Below, one piece after another: positions 1 to 6,374 of a DNA stretch of 10,139 nt; position 1 is the first letter of the stretch; every line of letters starts with the position of its first letter. The stretch is from contig JBGQHM010000252.1 of the NCBI GenBank assembly GCA_041497995.1, forward strand, positions 1-10,139. Reading direction: 5' to 3'. The position numbers and the translations under genes are program-made. The notes under the pieces are model-generated. The model made no database searches. It saw only the letters and a program-made list of their open reading frames with translations, and was not told where the DNA came from. Source of the DNA: DATKMS01 sp041497995 (GTDB lineage: Bacteria; Desulfobacterota; Binatia; HRBIN30).

Positions 1-48
1 CCGGTCGAGGAGCTTGCCGAGAAAGACTGGCCGCTGCATTTGCGATGA
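1..48 (+). CDS. C-terminal end of a putative antitoxin (partial, 5' end outside window)
   Basis: Frame 1 is open from the window edge and reads PVEELAEKDWPLHLR before a TGA at 46-48. That stop overlaps the ATG of the PIN-domain toxin at 45 in an ATGA arrangement, the usual translationally coupled layout of VapBC-type operons in which the antitoxin comes first. The visible peptide is short, charged and ends in a Trp-Pro-Leu-His stretch, which would suit the toxin-wrapping tail of a VapB or Phd/YefM antitoxin. The DNA-binding part is outside the window, so the family cannot be assigned. The role rests mainly on position. Confidence 0.6.
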   Translation, partial: PVEELAEKDWPLHLR

Positions 49-422
49 TCTTGGACACCTGTGCGATCCTGTTTCTCGCCAGCGGCGATCGCCGCCTGAG
101 TGAGACGGCTCGCCAGCAAATCGCCGAGGCGAAAACGGTCTGGTTTTGCTCGATCAGCACGTTCGAGATCGCCCTGAAGTGGCGGGACCAGAAGCTCGAC
201 CTACCAACGAAGCCCGAGATGTGGGTGCGAAAGGTCGTTGCGCGCTATGCACTGACCGAAGTGCCCCTGGATTCGAGCCTCTGCAGTGCGGCAGCGCTGT
301 TGCCACTTTTTCATCGTGATCCCTGTGATCGTTTCATCATCGCTGCCGCCCATCAGTTGCACACGCCGGTGGTGACGATCGACCCAAAATTTGGCGCGTA
401 CGGCGTCGAGGTTGTCGCCTGA
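45..422 (+). CDS. vapC: Type II toxin VapC, PIN-domain ribonuclease
   Basis: This 125-residue protein has the length and layout of a single-domain PIN RNase toxin. The conserved acidic residues are all visible: Asp4 in the opening MILDT motif, Glu41 in STFEIALKW, Asp92 and Asp95 in RDPCDRFIIAAA, and Asp113 in VVTIDPKF. In this family they bind Mg2+/Mn2+ and cleave tRNA, rRNA or other RNA when the antitoxin is lost. The ATG overlaps the stop of the preceding antitoxin-like frame, which supports both the start and coupled translation; no separate Shine-Dalgarno (SD) sequence is needed. Such operons are normally autorepressed by the antitoxin-toxin complex, but the promoter is outside the window. 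All catalytic positions are intact, so the toxin is probably active. The RNA target cannot be deduced. Confidence 0.9.
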   Translation: MILDTCAILFLASGDRRLSETARQQIAEAKTVWFCSISTFEIALKWRDQKLDLPTKPEMWVRKVVARYALTEVPLDSSLCSAAALLPLFHRDPCDRFIIAAAHQLHTPVVTIDPKFGAYGVEVVA

Positions 423-424
423 CC

Positions 425-438
425 GGCGGCGAGCCGCC
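425..438 (+). terminator. Small GC hairpin after vapC, possible weak terminator
   Basis: Three bases after the vapC stop, GGCGGC and GCCGCC form a perfect inverted repeat around GA. No T-run follows, so it is not a classical intrinsic terminator. A second imperfect hairpin (stem 455-464 with 468-477, one internal mismatch) follows. Both lie between the convergent vapC and phosphoesterase genes, where a transcript end is expected. The sequence around 440-460, with CCCAAAACGGGAGAGGG, looks like the short G/A-rich repeats found between genes in many uncultivated bacteria. Confidence 0.25.
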
Positions 439-515
439 CATCCCAAAACGGGAGAGGGAGAAGAGTCTCTGCTCCTTACGAATACGAGCATGCTGTCGAT
501 CGTCGGACGGCAGTA

Positions 516-1004
516 CTAAAGATCCAGCATCACAAGCTCCCCCGCAACCTGCCCGCCGCGCACGCGCAAGCGTGCGACGGCCACCGGGAGGGTGAACCGC
601 CGCGGACCGGCGCTGCCCGGGTTCACATACGACACGCCGTCACGTTCCGTGATCGACGGACGATGCGAGTGGCCGGCAATCACTGCAGCGAAGCCACCGG
701 CGCGGGGATCGAGGTCCAGGTCGTGGACATCGTGCAGCACGTAGAGCCATGCGTCGCCGGCTTGGACGGCCGTCGTGTCGGTGAGGCGCTGCGCCCAATC
801 GCCGCGGTAGTTGTTGCCGCGCACGGCGGCGACCGGGGCGATGGCGGTGAGCGCTGTCAGTACGTCGAGCGATCCGATGTCCCCGGCATGCACGATCAGC
901 TGGGACCCGGCGAGCGCGGCCAGGGCTTCGGGTCGCATGAGGCCGTGGGTATCGGAGATGACGCCAACATCGTACGACCGCCGCGAGGTTGTTGGCGCGC
1001 GCAT
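516..1004 (-). CDS. Metallophosphoesterase, YfcE/MJ0936 family phosphodiesterase
   Basis: The 162-residue protein carries the calcineurin-like phosphoesterase motifs in order: Asp18-x-His20 in VGVISDTHG, Gly41-Asp42 in HAGDIG, Gly63-Asn64 in VRGNN, His91 in LYVLHDVH, and Gly111-His112-Ser113-His114 in AGHSHRP. The family tail NPGSAGPRR follows at 128-136. These residues bind a di-metal centre (Mn2+ or similar) and hydrolyse phosphodiesters; the natural substrate of this subgroup is not known. Length is normal for the family and the protein should be cytoplasmic. Tyr66 sits where relatives often carry Asp (GNND-type), but this is not a metal ligand, so activity should be kept. The start ATG has no clear SD. 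The gene lies 89 bp downstream of the molybdopterin oxidoreductase on the same strand and could be co-transcribed with it. Confidence 0.9.
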   Translation of the reverse strand: MRAPTTSRRSYDVGVISDTHGLMRPEALAALAGSQLIVHAGDIGSLDVLTALTAIAPVAAVRGNNYRGDWAQRLTDTTAVQAGDAWLYVLHDVHDLDLDPRAGGFAAVIAGHSHRPSITERDGVSYVNPGSAGPRRFTLPVAVARLRVRGGQVAGELVMLDL

Positions 1005-1037
1005 GTGATCACGTCGACTAGCAGCCTGTCGGACTTG

Positions 1038-1094
1038 GCAGCCCGGAGCGGCCCAACGGGGAGCGGACCATAGAAATGACGCTGGCCGCAGGCC
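1038..1094. repeat. Dispersed intergenic repeat, copy A
   Basis: This stretch aligns with 6375-6428 at about 46 of 57 columns, with three single-base gaps. The best shared blocks are AACGGG, AGCGG, CCATAGAAAT, ACGCTG and CGCAG. It fills most of the gap between the phosphoesterase start and the last base of the molybdopterin oxidoreductase gene. Weak inverted AGCG/CGCT arms flank the central CCATAGAAAT. It encodes no protein in either copy. It may be a short genome-wide repeat, but only two copies are visible here. Confidence 0.6.
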
Positions 1095-3202
1095 TAGGCG
1101 ATTGCTTCGACCTCGACGGGGATTCCGGTCATGTGCGCCATGTTGCTCAGCGGCTCGAAGCTGCCTGGGCCGCTGGCGAGGAGGCGGTTGACGTTCACGC
1201 CGGGTCGTTCGTGGGCGATCCGCATGCCGTCGGTGTCGCCGTGTCCCCAGCCGTGCGTTGCGGCGACAACTCCGGGCATCAGGTCCGGGTCGCGCTTGAT
1301 GGGCAGCTGCACCTCACCGGCGTCAGAGCGCACGCGCACGACGTCGCCGTCGTTGAGGCGGAGGCGCTCCGCGTCGTCGGGGTGCATGAACAGGTGATTG
1401 CGGGCACGGTCGCCGTGCTTCATCTTCTCGACGTTGTGAAACCACGAGTTGTGCATGAAGCGATCGCGCTTGGTGATGAGCCGCAGTGTGTGCGGCGGCG
1501 CGGCTTGCAGCTCCGTGAAGTGCTGCGCGACGCCGCGCAGTGCGTCATCGAAAGAGGAGGGGCAGCAGTCGATCCGCCCATCTGCTGTTTGCAAGTGTTC
1601 CGCGAAGAACCGTCCCGGTGCGAGCGGCGGCAGCACGACGCCACCCGGACTCGCCTTTACTTGCTCCAGTGAGCGCCCACCCTTCTCCAGCATACGTTCG
1701 ACGCGCGCGAAGACGTGCGGGTTCGGTCCCTCGTCGAGCGGACCTTTGAATCCAAGTTCCTGGCACAGCCGTGCGAAGATCCACCACTCTTCTCGACGTT
1801 CGTCGCGCGGTGCGACCACTGCATCAGTGTACTGGACGTGCGGCTGATGCTGCAGGCCGAGCCCAGCGTTGGTGATGTCGGCACGCTCGAACTGATCGGT
1901 GGCCGGCAGCACGTAGTGTGCGAGCTGTGCCGTTGCGGTGCGATAGATGTCGATGCACACCAGCAACTCGAGTGATCGCAACGCCTCGCGCATACGGGCC
2001 TCGTTGCTCATCGACAGCAGCGGGTTGCCGGCGACGACGAAGAGGCCGCGTACTTGACCCGAGCCGGGTGTGAGAATGGCATCCGGGAGGAGGTTGCCCG
2101 GTAGCGAGCCGCGCACGTGACGGATGCGCCCGAAGCGGCTGTCGAAAAACGCACGCGTTGGATCGGTGCGCCCCGAGCGCGATGCCGTCGGATAGTAGCC
2201 GACCGATTCGATGTTGCCGCCGCGGCGGTCGAGGTTGCCGGTGACGAAGGACAGCATCTGCACCAGCCAATAGGCGAGCGTGCCGTGCCGTCCCATGTTG
2301 ACGCCGGTCGACATGGTTACGGATGCGCCGTCGGCCGCCGCCCAGTCGCGTGCCACCTCGCGAATCGTCTCGGCTGGGATACCGGTCGCATCGGCGACGC
2401 GCTCGGGCGGATAGTCGCCGACGAAGGCGCGGAGATCGTCGATGTTCTTGCCGTGCGCGGCGATCACCGCTGCATCGAACGCCCCGATTCGATCGAGCTC
2501 GTTGAGAAGCGCGGCGAGGAAGTACACATCCGTATCGGGTCGGATCTGAATGAGCGCACCGACGCCGGACTTCACCGACTCGATGCGCCGCGGGTTGACG
2601 TAGCGAATCTTGGCGCCGCGTTGCTGTGCGGCGCGCAGTACGCTGATCGGATCGGCGATGGAAATGAAGCTCATGTGCGACACCGCCGGATTCGAGCCGA
2701 GGATCAGCAAGTAGTTGGTGTGATCGAAGTCGGGCACGGGATGCACTGTGCTGGTGCCGTAGACGAACTCGCTGGCCGCGAACTTGTTGCTGCAGTCCTG
2801 CGTGCCGGCGGTGTATAGCTGGCGCGTGCCCAGCCCGGCGATGAACGGCGTCATGCCGATTCCGATCAACGCGTTGAACGCTGTCGGGTTGCCAATGTAC
2901 ATCCCCGTCGACCAATCGGCGTGCGTGTCGGGGAGCGCGCGCAGCTTGGCAGCAATCTCCTGAAACGCCTGGTCCCACGAGATGCGCTCGAAGGCGCCGG
3001 TGACCGTGCGCTTCAACGGATGCGACAGCCGGTCGGGGTCGTGATGGATGTCGAACGTCGCCAGACCCTTGTTGCACGCCCAGCCGTGCGAGACCGGGTG
3101 CTCGCGGTCTGGTCGCAACGCCGCGAGGCGCCCGTCTTCGACGCGCGCAACCAGGCCACACGCAGGTTCACAGACGCGGCAGAACGTTCGCACCTCGGCC
3201 AT
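1094..3202 (-). CDS. Molybdopterin-dependent oxidoreductase (MopB superfamily), [4Fe-4S]-containing
   Basis: This 702-residue protein has the full layout of a bis-MGD molybdo/tungsto-enzyme catalytic subunit. The N-terminal cluster motif is Cys8-x2-Cys11-x3-Cys15-x27-Cys43, followed by the basic Asn-Lys-Gly seen after the fourth Cys. A large cofactor-binding core includes QDCSNKFAASEFVYG at 135-149, where Cys137 sits at the usual metal-ligand position (Cys/Sec/Ser in relatives). From about residue 573 comes the C-terminal molybdopterin-dinucleotide-binding domain (TKRDRFMHNSWFHN, then LNDGDVVRVRSDAGEV, then THGWGH). There is no twin-arginine signal peptide, so a cytoplasmic location is likely. 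An excellent SD, GGGAGGG four bases before the ATG, fixes the start. No electron-transfer or membrane subunit lies nearby. The substrate cannot be named; formate dehydrogenase-like or other oxidoreductase activity is possible. Confidence 0.92.
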   Translation of the reverse strand: MAEVRTFCRVCEPACGLVARVEDGRLAALRPDREHPVSHGWACNKGLATFDIHHDPDRLSHPLKRTVTGAFERISWDQAFQEIAAKLRALPDTHADWSTGMYIGNPTAFNALIGIGMTPFIAGLGTRQLYTAGTQDCSNKFAASEFVYGTSTVHPVPDFDHTNYLLILGSNPAVSHMSFISIADPISVLRAAQQRGAKIRYVNPRRIESVKSGVGALIQIRPDTDVYFLAALLNELDRIGAFDAAVIAAHGKNIDDLRAFVGDYPPERVADATGIPAETIREVARDWAAADGASVTMSTGVNMGRHGTLAYWLVQMLSFVTGNLDRRGGNIESVGYYPTASRSGRTDPTRAFFDSRFGRIRHVRGSLPGNLLPDAILTPGSGQVRGLFVVAGNPLLSMSNEARMREALRSLELLVCIDIYRTATAQLAHYVLPATDQFERADITNAGLGLQHQPHVQYTDAVVAPRDERREEWWIFARLCQELGFKGPLDEGPNPHVFARVERMLEKGGRSLEQVKASPGGVVLPPLAPGRFFAEHLQTADGRIDCCPSSFDDALRGVAQHFTELQAAPPHTLRLITKRDRFMHNSWFHNVEKMKHGDRARNHLFMHPDDAERLRLNDGDVVRVRSDAGEVQLPIKRDPDLMPGVVAATHGWGHGDTDGMRIAHERPGVNVNRLLASGPGSFEPLSNMAHMTGIPVEVEAIA

Positions 3203-3305
3203 AGGACCCTCCCTTTTGCTTGCCTCGCTCCATAGTCGAAGCCGACACTTGATGGAAGCGCGTCGGGGTTTGGAAGTGGTCGATGATCGGTGCTACGAAT
3301 GGCTC

Positions 3306-3542
3306 ATGACCCTGGCGCAGATTCGCGAGGCATACAAAGGTAAGTGGGTGCTCATCGAGTACCGCGAACTTGATCGTAACCTCGAGGTCGTCGAAGGCGA
3401 TGTCGTTGGGGAGGCTCCGACTAAAGAAGAGATCTACAAGCTGCAACTGGGCGCTGGCCCTGGAAGGAAACTCGCCATCGAGTACTGTGGCGACTGGCCT
3501 ACCGACGTGGCGGTGATGTTTTGCCTGAGACGTTCGCGCTGA
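3306..3542 (+). CDS. Small uncharacterised protein with Y-x-G-K-W motif (DUF5678-like), partner of retropepsin-like protease
   Basis: The 78-residue product starts MTLAQIREAYKGKWVLIEY, contains GDVVGEAPTKEEIYKLQ and ends near DVAVMFCLRRSR. The Y-x-G-K-W-V opening followed by a V-V-G-E turn and a helix resembles the small DUF5678-type fold; this is recognised by eye and not confirmed. It has no membrane segment, signal peptide or catalytic motif. Its 3' end overlaps the next gene, a retropepsin-like protease, by 22 bp in another frame, so the two are probably co-translated. I chose the ATG at 3306 because the conserved motif follows it directly; an in-frame ATG at 3252 is possible. Neither has an SD. 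A TG-C-TACGAA extended -10-like element ending at 3299 would put the transcript start almost on the ATG, hinting at a leaderless message. The function is unknown. Confidence 0.75.
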   Translation: MTLAQIREAYKGKWVLIEYRELDRNLEVVEGDVVGEAPTKEEIYKLQLGAGPGRKLAIEYCGDWPTDVAVMFCLRRSR

Positions 3543-3910
3543 TCCGCTACGGTCAGCTCCTGAGGTGCAAGGCGGAGGTGACGGGTTCCCAAGGAACGCG
3601 CCACCTCTCGCTGCTGATCGATACCGGGTCGAATCACACCGTCATTGCGGTAGAAACCCTTGAAGCCGTCGGGTGCAGTCCTGCGGCCACTCGCGACCGC
3701 ATCCGTATCACGACTGCTGATGGCATTCTGATAGCCCCGTGCGTGCAAACGCAGGCGCTCGCCGTCTTCAACCGGCGTCTTCCCAACGCGTTGGTGGTCG
3801 CGCACAACCTGCCGTTCAGCGGTCCGATCGATGGGCTGTTGGGTATGGATGTGCTCGTGGCTCTTCGCGCGCGCATTGACGTCGCCGGGGCGCAGATCGA
3901 GCTGACATAG
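3521..3910 (+). CDS. Retropepsin-like (clan AA) aspartic protease family protein
   Basis: The 129-residue protein has a single pepsin/retropepsin half-fold. It shows hydrophobic-Asp34-Thr35-Gly36-Ser37 in LSLLIDTGSNHTVI, a flap-like stretch around ITTADGILI, and the second hydrophobic-Gly signature GPIDGLLGMDVLVAL at 101-115. In retropepsins two such chains dimerise so that each gives one catalytic Asp. There is no signal peptide or transmembrane segment, so it probably acts in the cytoplasm. The best start is TTG at 3521: no in-frame ATG or GTG lies just upstream, and the G-rich GGCGGTG just before it is a weak SD. Translation likely depends on coupling with the overlapping upstream gene. 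The substrate is unknown; the neighbouring small protein is an obvious candidate partner or target. The family call is firm, but proteolytic activity is untested in most bacterial members. Confidence 0.82.
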   Translation: MPETFALIRYGQLLRCKAEVTGSQGTRHLSLLIDTGSNHTVIAVETLEAVGCSPAATRDRIRITTADGILIAPCVQTQALAVFNRRLPNALVVAHNLPFSGPIDGLLGMDVLVALRARIDVAGAQIELT

Positions 3911-3922
3911 CTTCCCTCACTC

Positions 3923-6229
3923 ATGGCGCAGCCCGCTGCCCTCTCCGGCATCCGGATCATCGAGTGCGCGCAGGATATCGCTGCGCCGTATGCCGCCATG
4001 CTGCTGGCGGAGCAGGGTGCCGACGTTATCAAGGTGGAGCCGCCCGGTGGCGATCGAGCCCGCCGCCTTCCCGGCTTTGCCGTCTGGAACCGCAGCAAGC
4101 GCGGGGTGGTCGCGGATCTGACAACCACCGCGGGGTGTGAACGCTTGCGGGCCCTCATTGCGTCCGCCGACGTGCTCATCTCAGACGGATTCCCGGAGTA
4201 TCCGGAACTGCAGCGCGACGCATTGGCCGCGCCGAGCTCACGGCTCATCCGCTGCTGCTTGCCGCCCTACGGCACACGCGGCCCAGCGGTGCACGGTCCC
4301 GCCATCGACGACCTCGTGGCCGCGCGCAGCTCGCTGCTGACCAGCCAATGGGCGCACCGCGAAGGGCCGGTGTTCCTGACGATCCCGATTGCCAGCTACG
4401 GTGCGGCATTGCTCGCCGCCGGCGCCGTGGCTGCAGCGCTTGTCGAGCGTGATGCCACCGGGCTCGGCCAGCACGTCGAGGTGTCGTGGCTCGCTGGCGC
4501 GCTGGCCATGCAGACAGGGACGATCATCGAGCACCCGGCGCTGCAACGCGTGATGACCTTGGTGTCTGATCCGCTCGGCCCGATTCCCGTGTATCGTCTC
4601 TTCAAAGCCAGCGACGGTTGGCTGTTTATCGCCTGCGGCAGCTCGACGTTCTGGAACAAGCTGTGCCTCCTGCTCGAACGGCCGGAGATGGTGTCGGACC
4701 CGCGCTTCGAGGGCGCGCCTTGGGCGGTCGCTCCGCCGTACTGGGGCGAGCTGAAGGCGCTCGTGCAGAGTGTCGTCGAGACCCGCCGGTGCGAGGAGTG
4801 GCTGCGGTTGTTCACCGAGGCGGACATTCCCTGCGCGCCGGTGTGCACACGCACCGACTTCCTCGACGATCCGCAAGTGGCACACCTCGGCATGCGGCAG
4901 GTCATCGATGACCCGCACCTCGGCCGGACGGTGCAGATGGGCGTGCCGGTGACGCTGCGCGACAACCCGGGCGCGATCAAAGGACCGCTGCAACCAGTGA
5001 CCAGTGATCAGTGGCCAGCGATCAGTGGGACTCCTCCTACGCTTCACGCTTCACGAGGCACGCTTCACGCGCAAGGCGGTCCGCTCGCCGGCACGCTGGT
5101 GCTCGACTTCACCAACTACATTGCCGGTCCCTTCGCGGGGATGGCCTTGGCGCTCGCAGGCGCCGATGTCATCAAGATCGAAACCGGCCAGGGTGACCCG
5201 TTCCGTGTTTTCGGATTCGGCTTCTACGGATGGAACCAAGGCAAGCGTGGGCTGGCGCTCGACTTCTCGAAGCCGCAGGCGCGCGAGGTTGTATACGATC
5301 TGGTGCGCCGGGCGGACGCGCTGGTCGAGAACTTGCGCCCCGGTGCGACCCGGCGACTGGGCATTGACTACGCAACCGTGTCGCAGCTCAACCCGCGGCT
5401 GGTCTATGGCAGCCTGACCGGTTTCGGATCGACTGGGCCGCGCGGACACGAACCCGGCTTCGATCCGCTGCTGCAGGCGCGCTCAGGATTGATGACGGCA
5501 CAGGGCGGCCACGGCCACGACCCGGTGTTCCTCGCCTGTGCCGTGTGCGACTACGGTGCGGGCTTGCTCTGCGCCTACGGCGTGATGGCGGCGCTGTTCG
5601 CACGCCAGCGCAGCGGCCGCGGCCAGCTCGTCGAGACCTCGCTGGCGCAGGCCGCAATGGCCATGCAGTCGGGCGAGTTCCTCTTCTATGACGGCCGCCC
5701 CGACATGGAGAACGGCGGCCCCGATCTCCTCGGTCGCCATCCGCTGCGTCGTGCGTATCGCTGCGCGGATGGATGGATCTTCGTCTCGGAAAAAAACGTG
5801 ACTCGTGCGCGTGACTCGTGCTCGGTGTGCGGAATCGGAATCAGCATCGCGGCGGCGGTCTCCGAAGCCGTTGACGGACCTACCGCGATGGCACTCGTCG
5901 AGAAGTTCGCGACGCTGTCGCGTGACGCAGTGCTCGCCGAGCTTGCCGCCGCTGGCATTGCGGCGGCGCCGGTGCTGAGCATCGCCGAGGTCTTCCAAGA
6001 TCCGCAGGTGATTGCCAACGACCTCATCTGCGAAACGACAGTGGAGCCGTGGGGTACGTTCCGCCAGACGGGAGCATTGGTAAAGTACGCGGAGACACCG
6101 GTCGTCATCCGGCGTGCAGCGCCGAAGTTGAGCGAGCACACCGTGGAGATCCTGCGCGACGTGCTCGGCTACTCACCGCAACGGATCAATGAGCTGCGTA
6201 CCAGCGGCAGCATCATTTCGTCGCAGTAG
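3923..6229 (+). CDS. Tandem two-domain CoA-transferase family III (CaiB/BaiF) protein
   Basis: Usual family III CoA-transferases have about 400 residues; this 768-residue protein holds two complete copies. Copy 1 spans about 7-350 (LSGIRIIECAQDIAAPYAA, GADVIKVEPPGGDRAR, DGWLFIACG, DIPCAPV). Copy 2 spans about 387-750 (LAGTLVLDFTNYIAGPFAGM, GADVIKIE, SLTGFGSTGPRG, DGWIFV, GIAAAPV). The family moves CoA between acyl-CoA and a free acid through an aspartyl-CoA intermediate. Copy 2 keeps that Asp (Asp543 in AVCDYGAGL), but the aligned residue in copy 1 is Ser158 (PIASYGAAL), so only copy 2 should be catalytic. The linker, about 358-383, is encoded by short tandem repeats and is probably disordered. 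The segment 622-650 is unusual for the family and about eight residues shorter than in copy 1. The gene starts 12 bp after the protease gene with no SD, suggesting read-through expression. The substrate is unknown. Confidence 0.9.
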   Translation: MAQPAALSGIRIIECAQDIAAPYAAMLLAEQGADVIKVEPPGGDRARRLPGFAVWNRSKRGVVADLTTTAGCERLRALIASADVLISDGFPEYPELQRDALAAPSSRLIRCCLPPYGTRGPAVHGPAIDDLVAARSSLLTSQWAHREGPVFLTIPIASYGAALLAAGAVAAALVERDATGLGQHVEVSWLAGALAMQTGTIIEHPALQRVMTLVSDPLGPIPVYRLFKASDGWLFIACGSSTFWNKLCLLLERPEMVSDPRFEGAPWAVAPPYWGELKALVQSVVETRRCEEWLRLFTEADIPCAPVCTRTDFLDDPQVAHLGMRQVIDDPHLGRTVQMGVPVTLRDNPGAIKGPLQPVTSDQWPAISGTPPTLHASRGTLHAQGGPLAGTLVLDFTNYIAGPFAGMALALAGADVIKIETGQGDPFRVFGFGFYGWNQGKRGLALDFSKPQAREVVYDLVRRADALVENLRPGATRRLGIDYATVSQLNPRLVYGSLTGFGSTGPRGHEPGFDPLLQARSGLMTAQGGHGHDPVFLACAVCDYGAGLLCAYGVMAALFARQRSGRGQLVETSLAQAAMAMQSGEFLFYDGRPDMENGGPDLLGRHPLRRAYRCADGWIFVSEKNVTRARDSCSVCGIGISIAAAVSEAVDGPTAMALVEKFATLSRDAVLAELAAAGIAAAPVLSIAEVFQDPQVIANDLICETTVEPWGTFRQTGALVKYAETPVVIRRAAPKLSEHTVEILRDVLGYSPQRINELRTSGSIISSQ
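4994..5069 (+). repeat. Short tandem repeats forming the linker of the CoA-transferase
   Basis: Two repeat blocks sit side by side. At 4994-5028, CCAGTGA occurs twice and CCAGCGA once, with GATCAGTGG twice. At 5040-5069, CGCTTCACG occurs three times (5040, 5047, 5061). Both units resemble short low-complexity repeats that are usually intergenic. Here they encode about residues 358-383 between the two CoA-transferase domains, in one open frame. Confidence 0.75.
5797..5821 (+). repeat. Tandem 13-bp duplication inside CoA-transferase copy 2
   Basis: The 12-mer CGTGACTCGTGC occurs at 5797-5808 and again at 5810-5821, a period of 13, directly after a run of seven A (5790-5796). The period is not a multiple of three. 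The frame stays open, but the encoded segment (VTRARDSCSVCG) does not resemble the family at this place. Confidence 0.7.
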
Positions 6230-6238
6230 CTCGTTGGT

Positions 6239-6286
6239 GGTACCGGCCTCTGGCCGGTACGGCCGCACAGGCCAGAGGCCCGTGCC
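6239..6286 (+). terminator. Nested inverted repeats after the CoA-transferase gene, possible terminator
   Basis: Two alternative hairpins share bases. The first is a perfect 9-bp stem with a 3-base loop (GTACCGGCC-TCT-GGCCGGTAC, 6240-6260). The second is longer: GGTACCGGCCTCTGGCC (6239-6255) pairs with GGCCAGAGGCCCGTGCC (6270-6286) with two mismatches and a 14-base loop. They begin ten bases after the stop codon, a usual place for termination or 3'-end protection. No T-run follows, so intrinsic termination is doubtful. It could equally be a REP-like intergenic palindrome. Confidence 0.4.
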
Positions 6287-6374
6287 ACTTGGCCCCAGAA
6301 CCCAAAGGCTCTTGCACTCGAGCTAGGCGCTTGCGAGTGAGAATCTGTTGCCTCTGAGTCAACTTCTTGCGAGG

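Noticed and set aside
2117..2818. Plus-strand open frame of 233 codons opposite the molybdopterin oxidoreductase
   Set aside because: It has an antisense codon pattern and no recognisable domain, and is fully inside a well-supported gene.
1824..3161. Minus-strand open frame of 445 codons inside the molybdopterin oxidoreductase gene
   Set aside because: Its product is extremely Arg/Ala-rich with no family motifs, and it lies in another frame of the same strand as a gene with clear domains. It is a by-product of GC-rich codon use.
3231..3236. CCATAG at 3231 as a third copy of the dispersed repeat
   Set aside because: Only the six-base core matches; flanking bases do not align with copies A or B.
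4238..5047. Minus-strand open frame of 269 codons opposite the CoA-transferase gene
   Set aside because: The translation is His/Arg-rich and low in hydrophobic order, and the opposite strand carries a convincing enzyme. It is an antisense shadow.
4994..5069. Repeat tract as a CRISPR array
   Set aside because: The units are only 7-9 bases, overlapping or nearly contiguous, without spacers, and they lie within an open coding frame.
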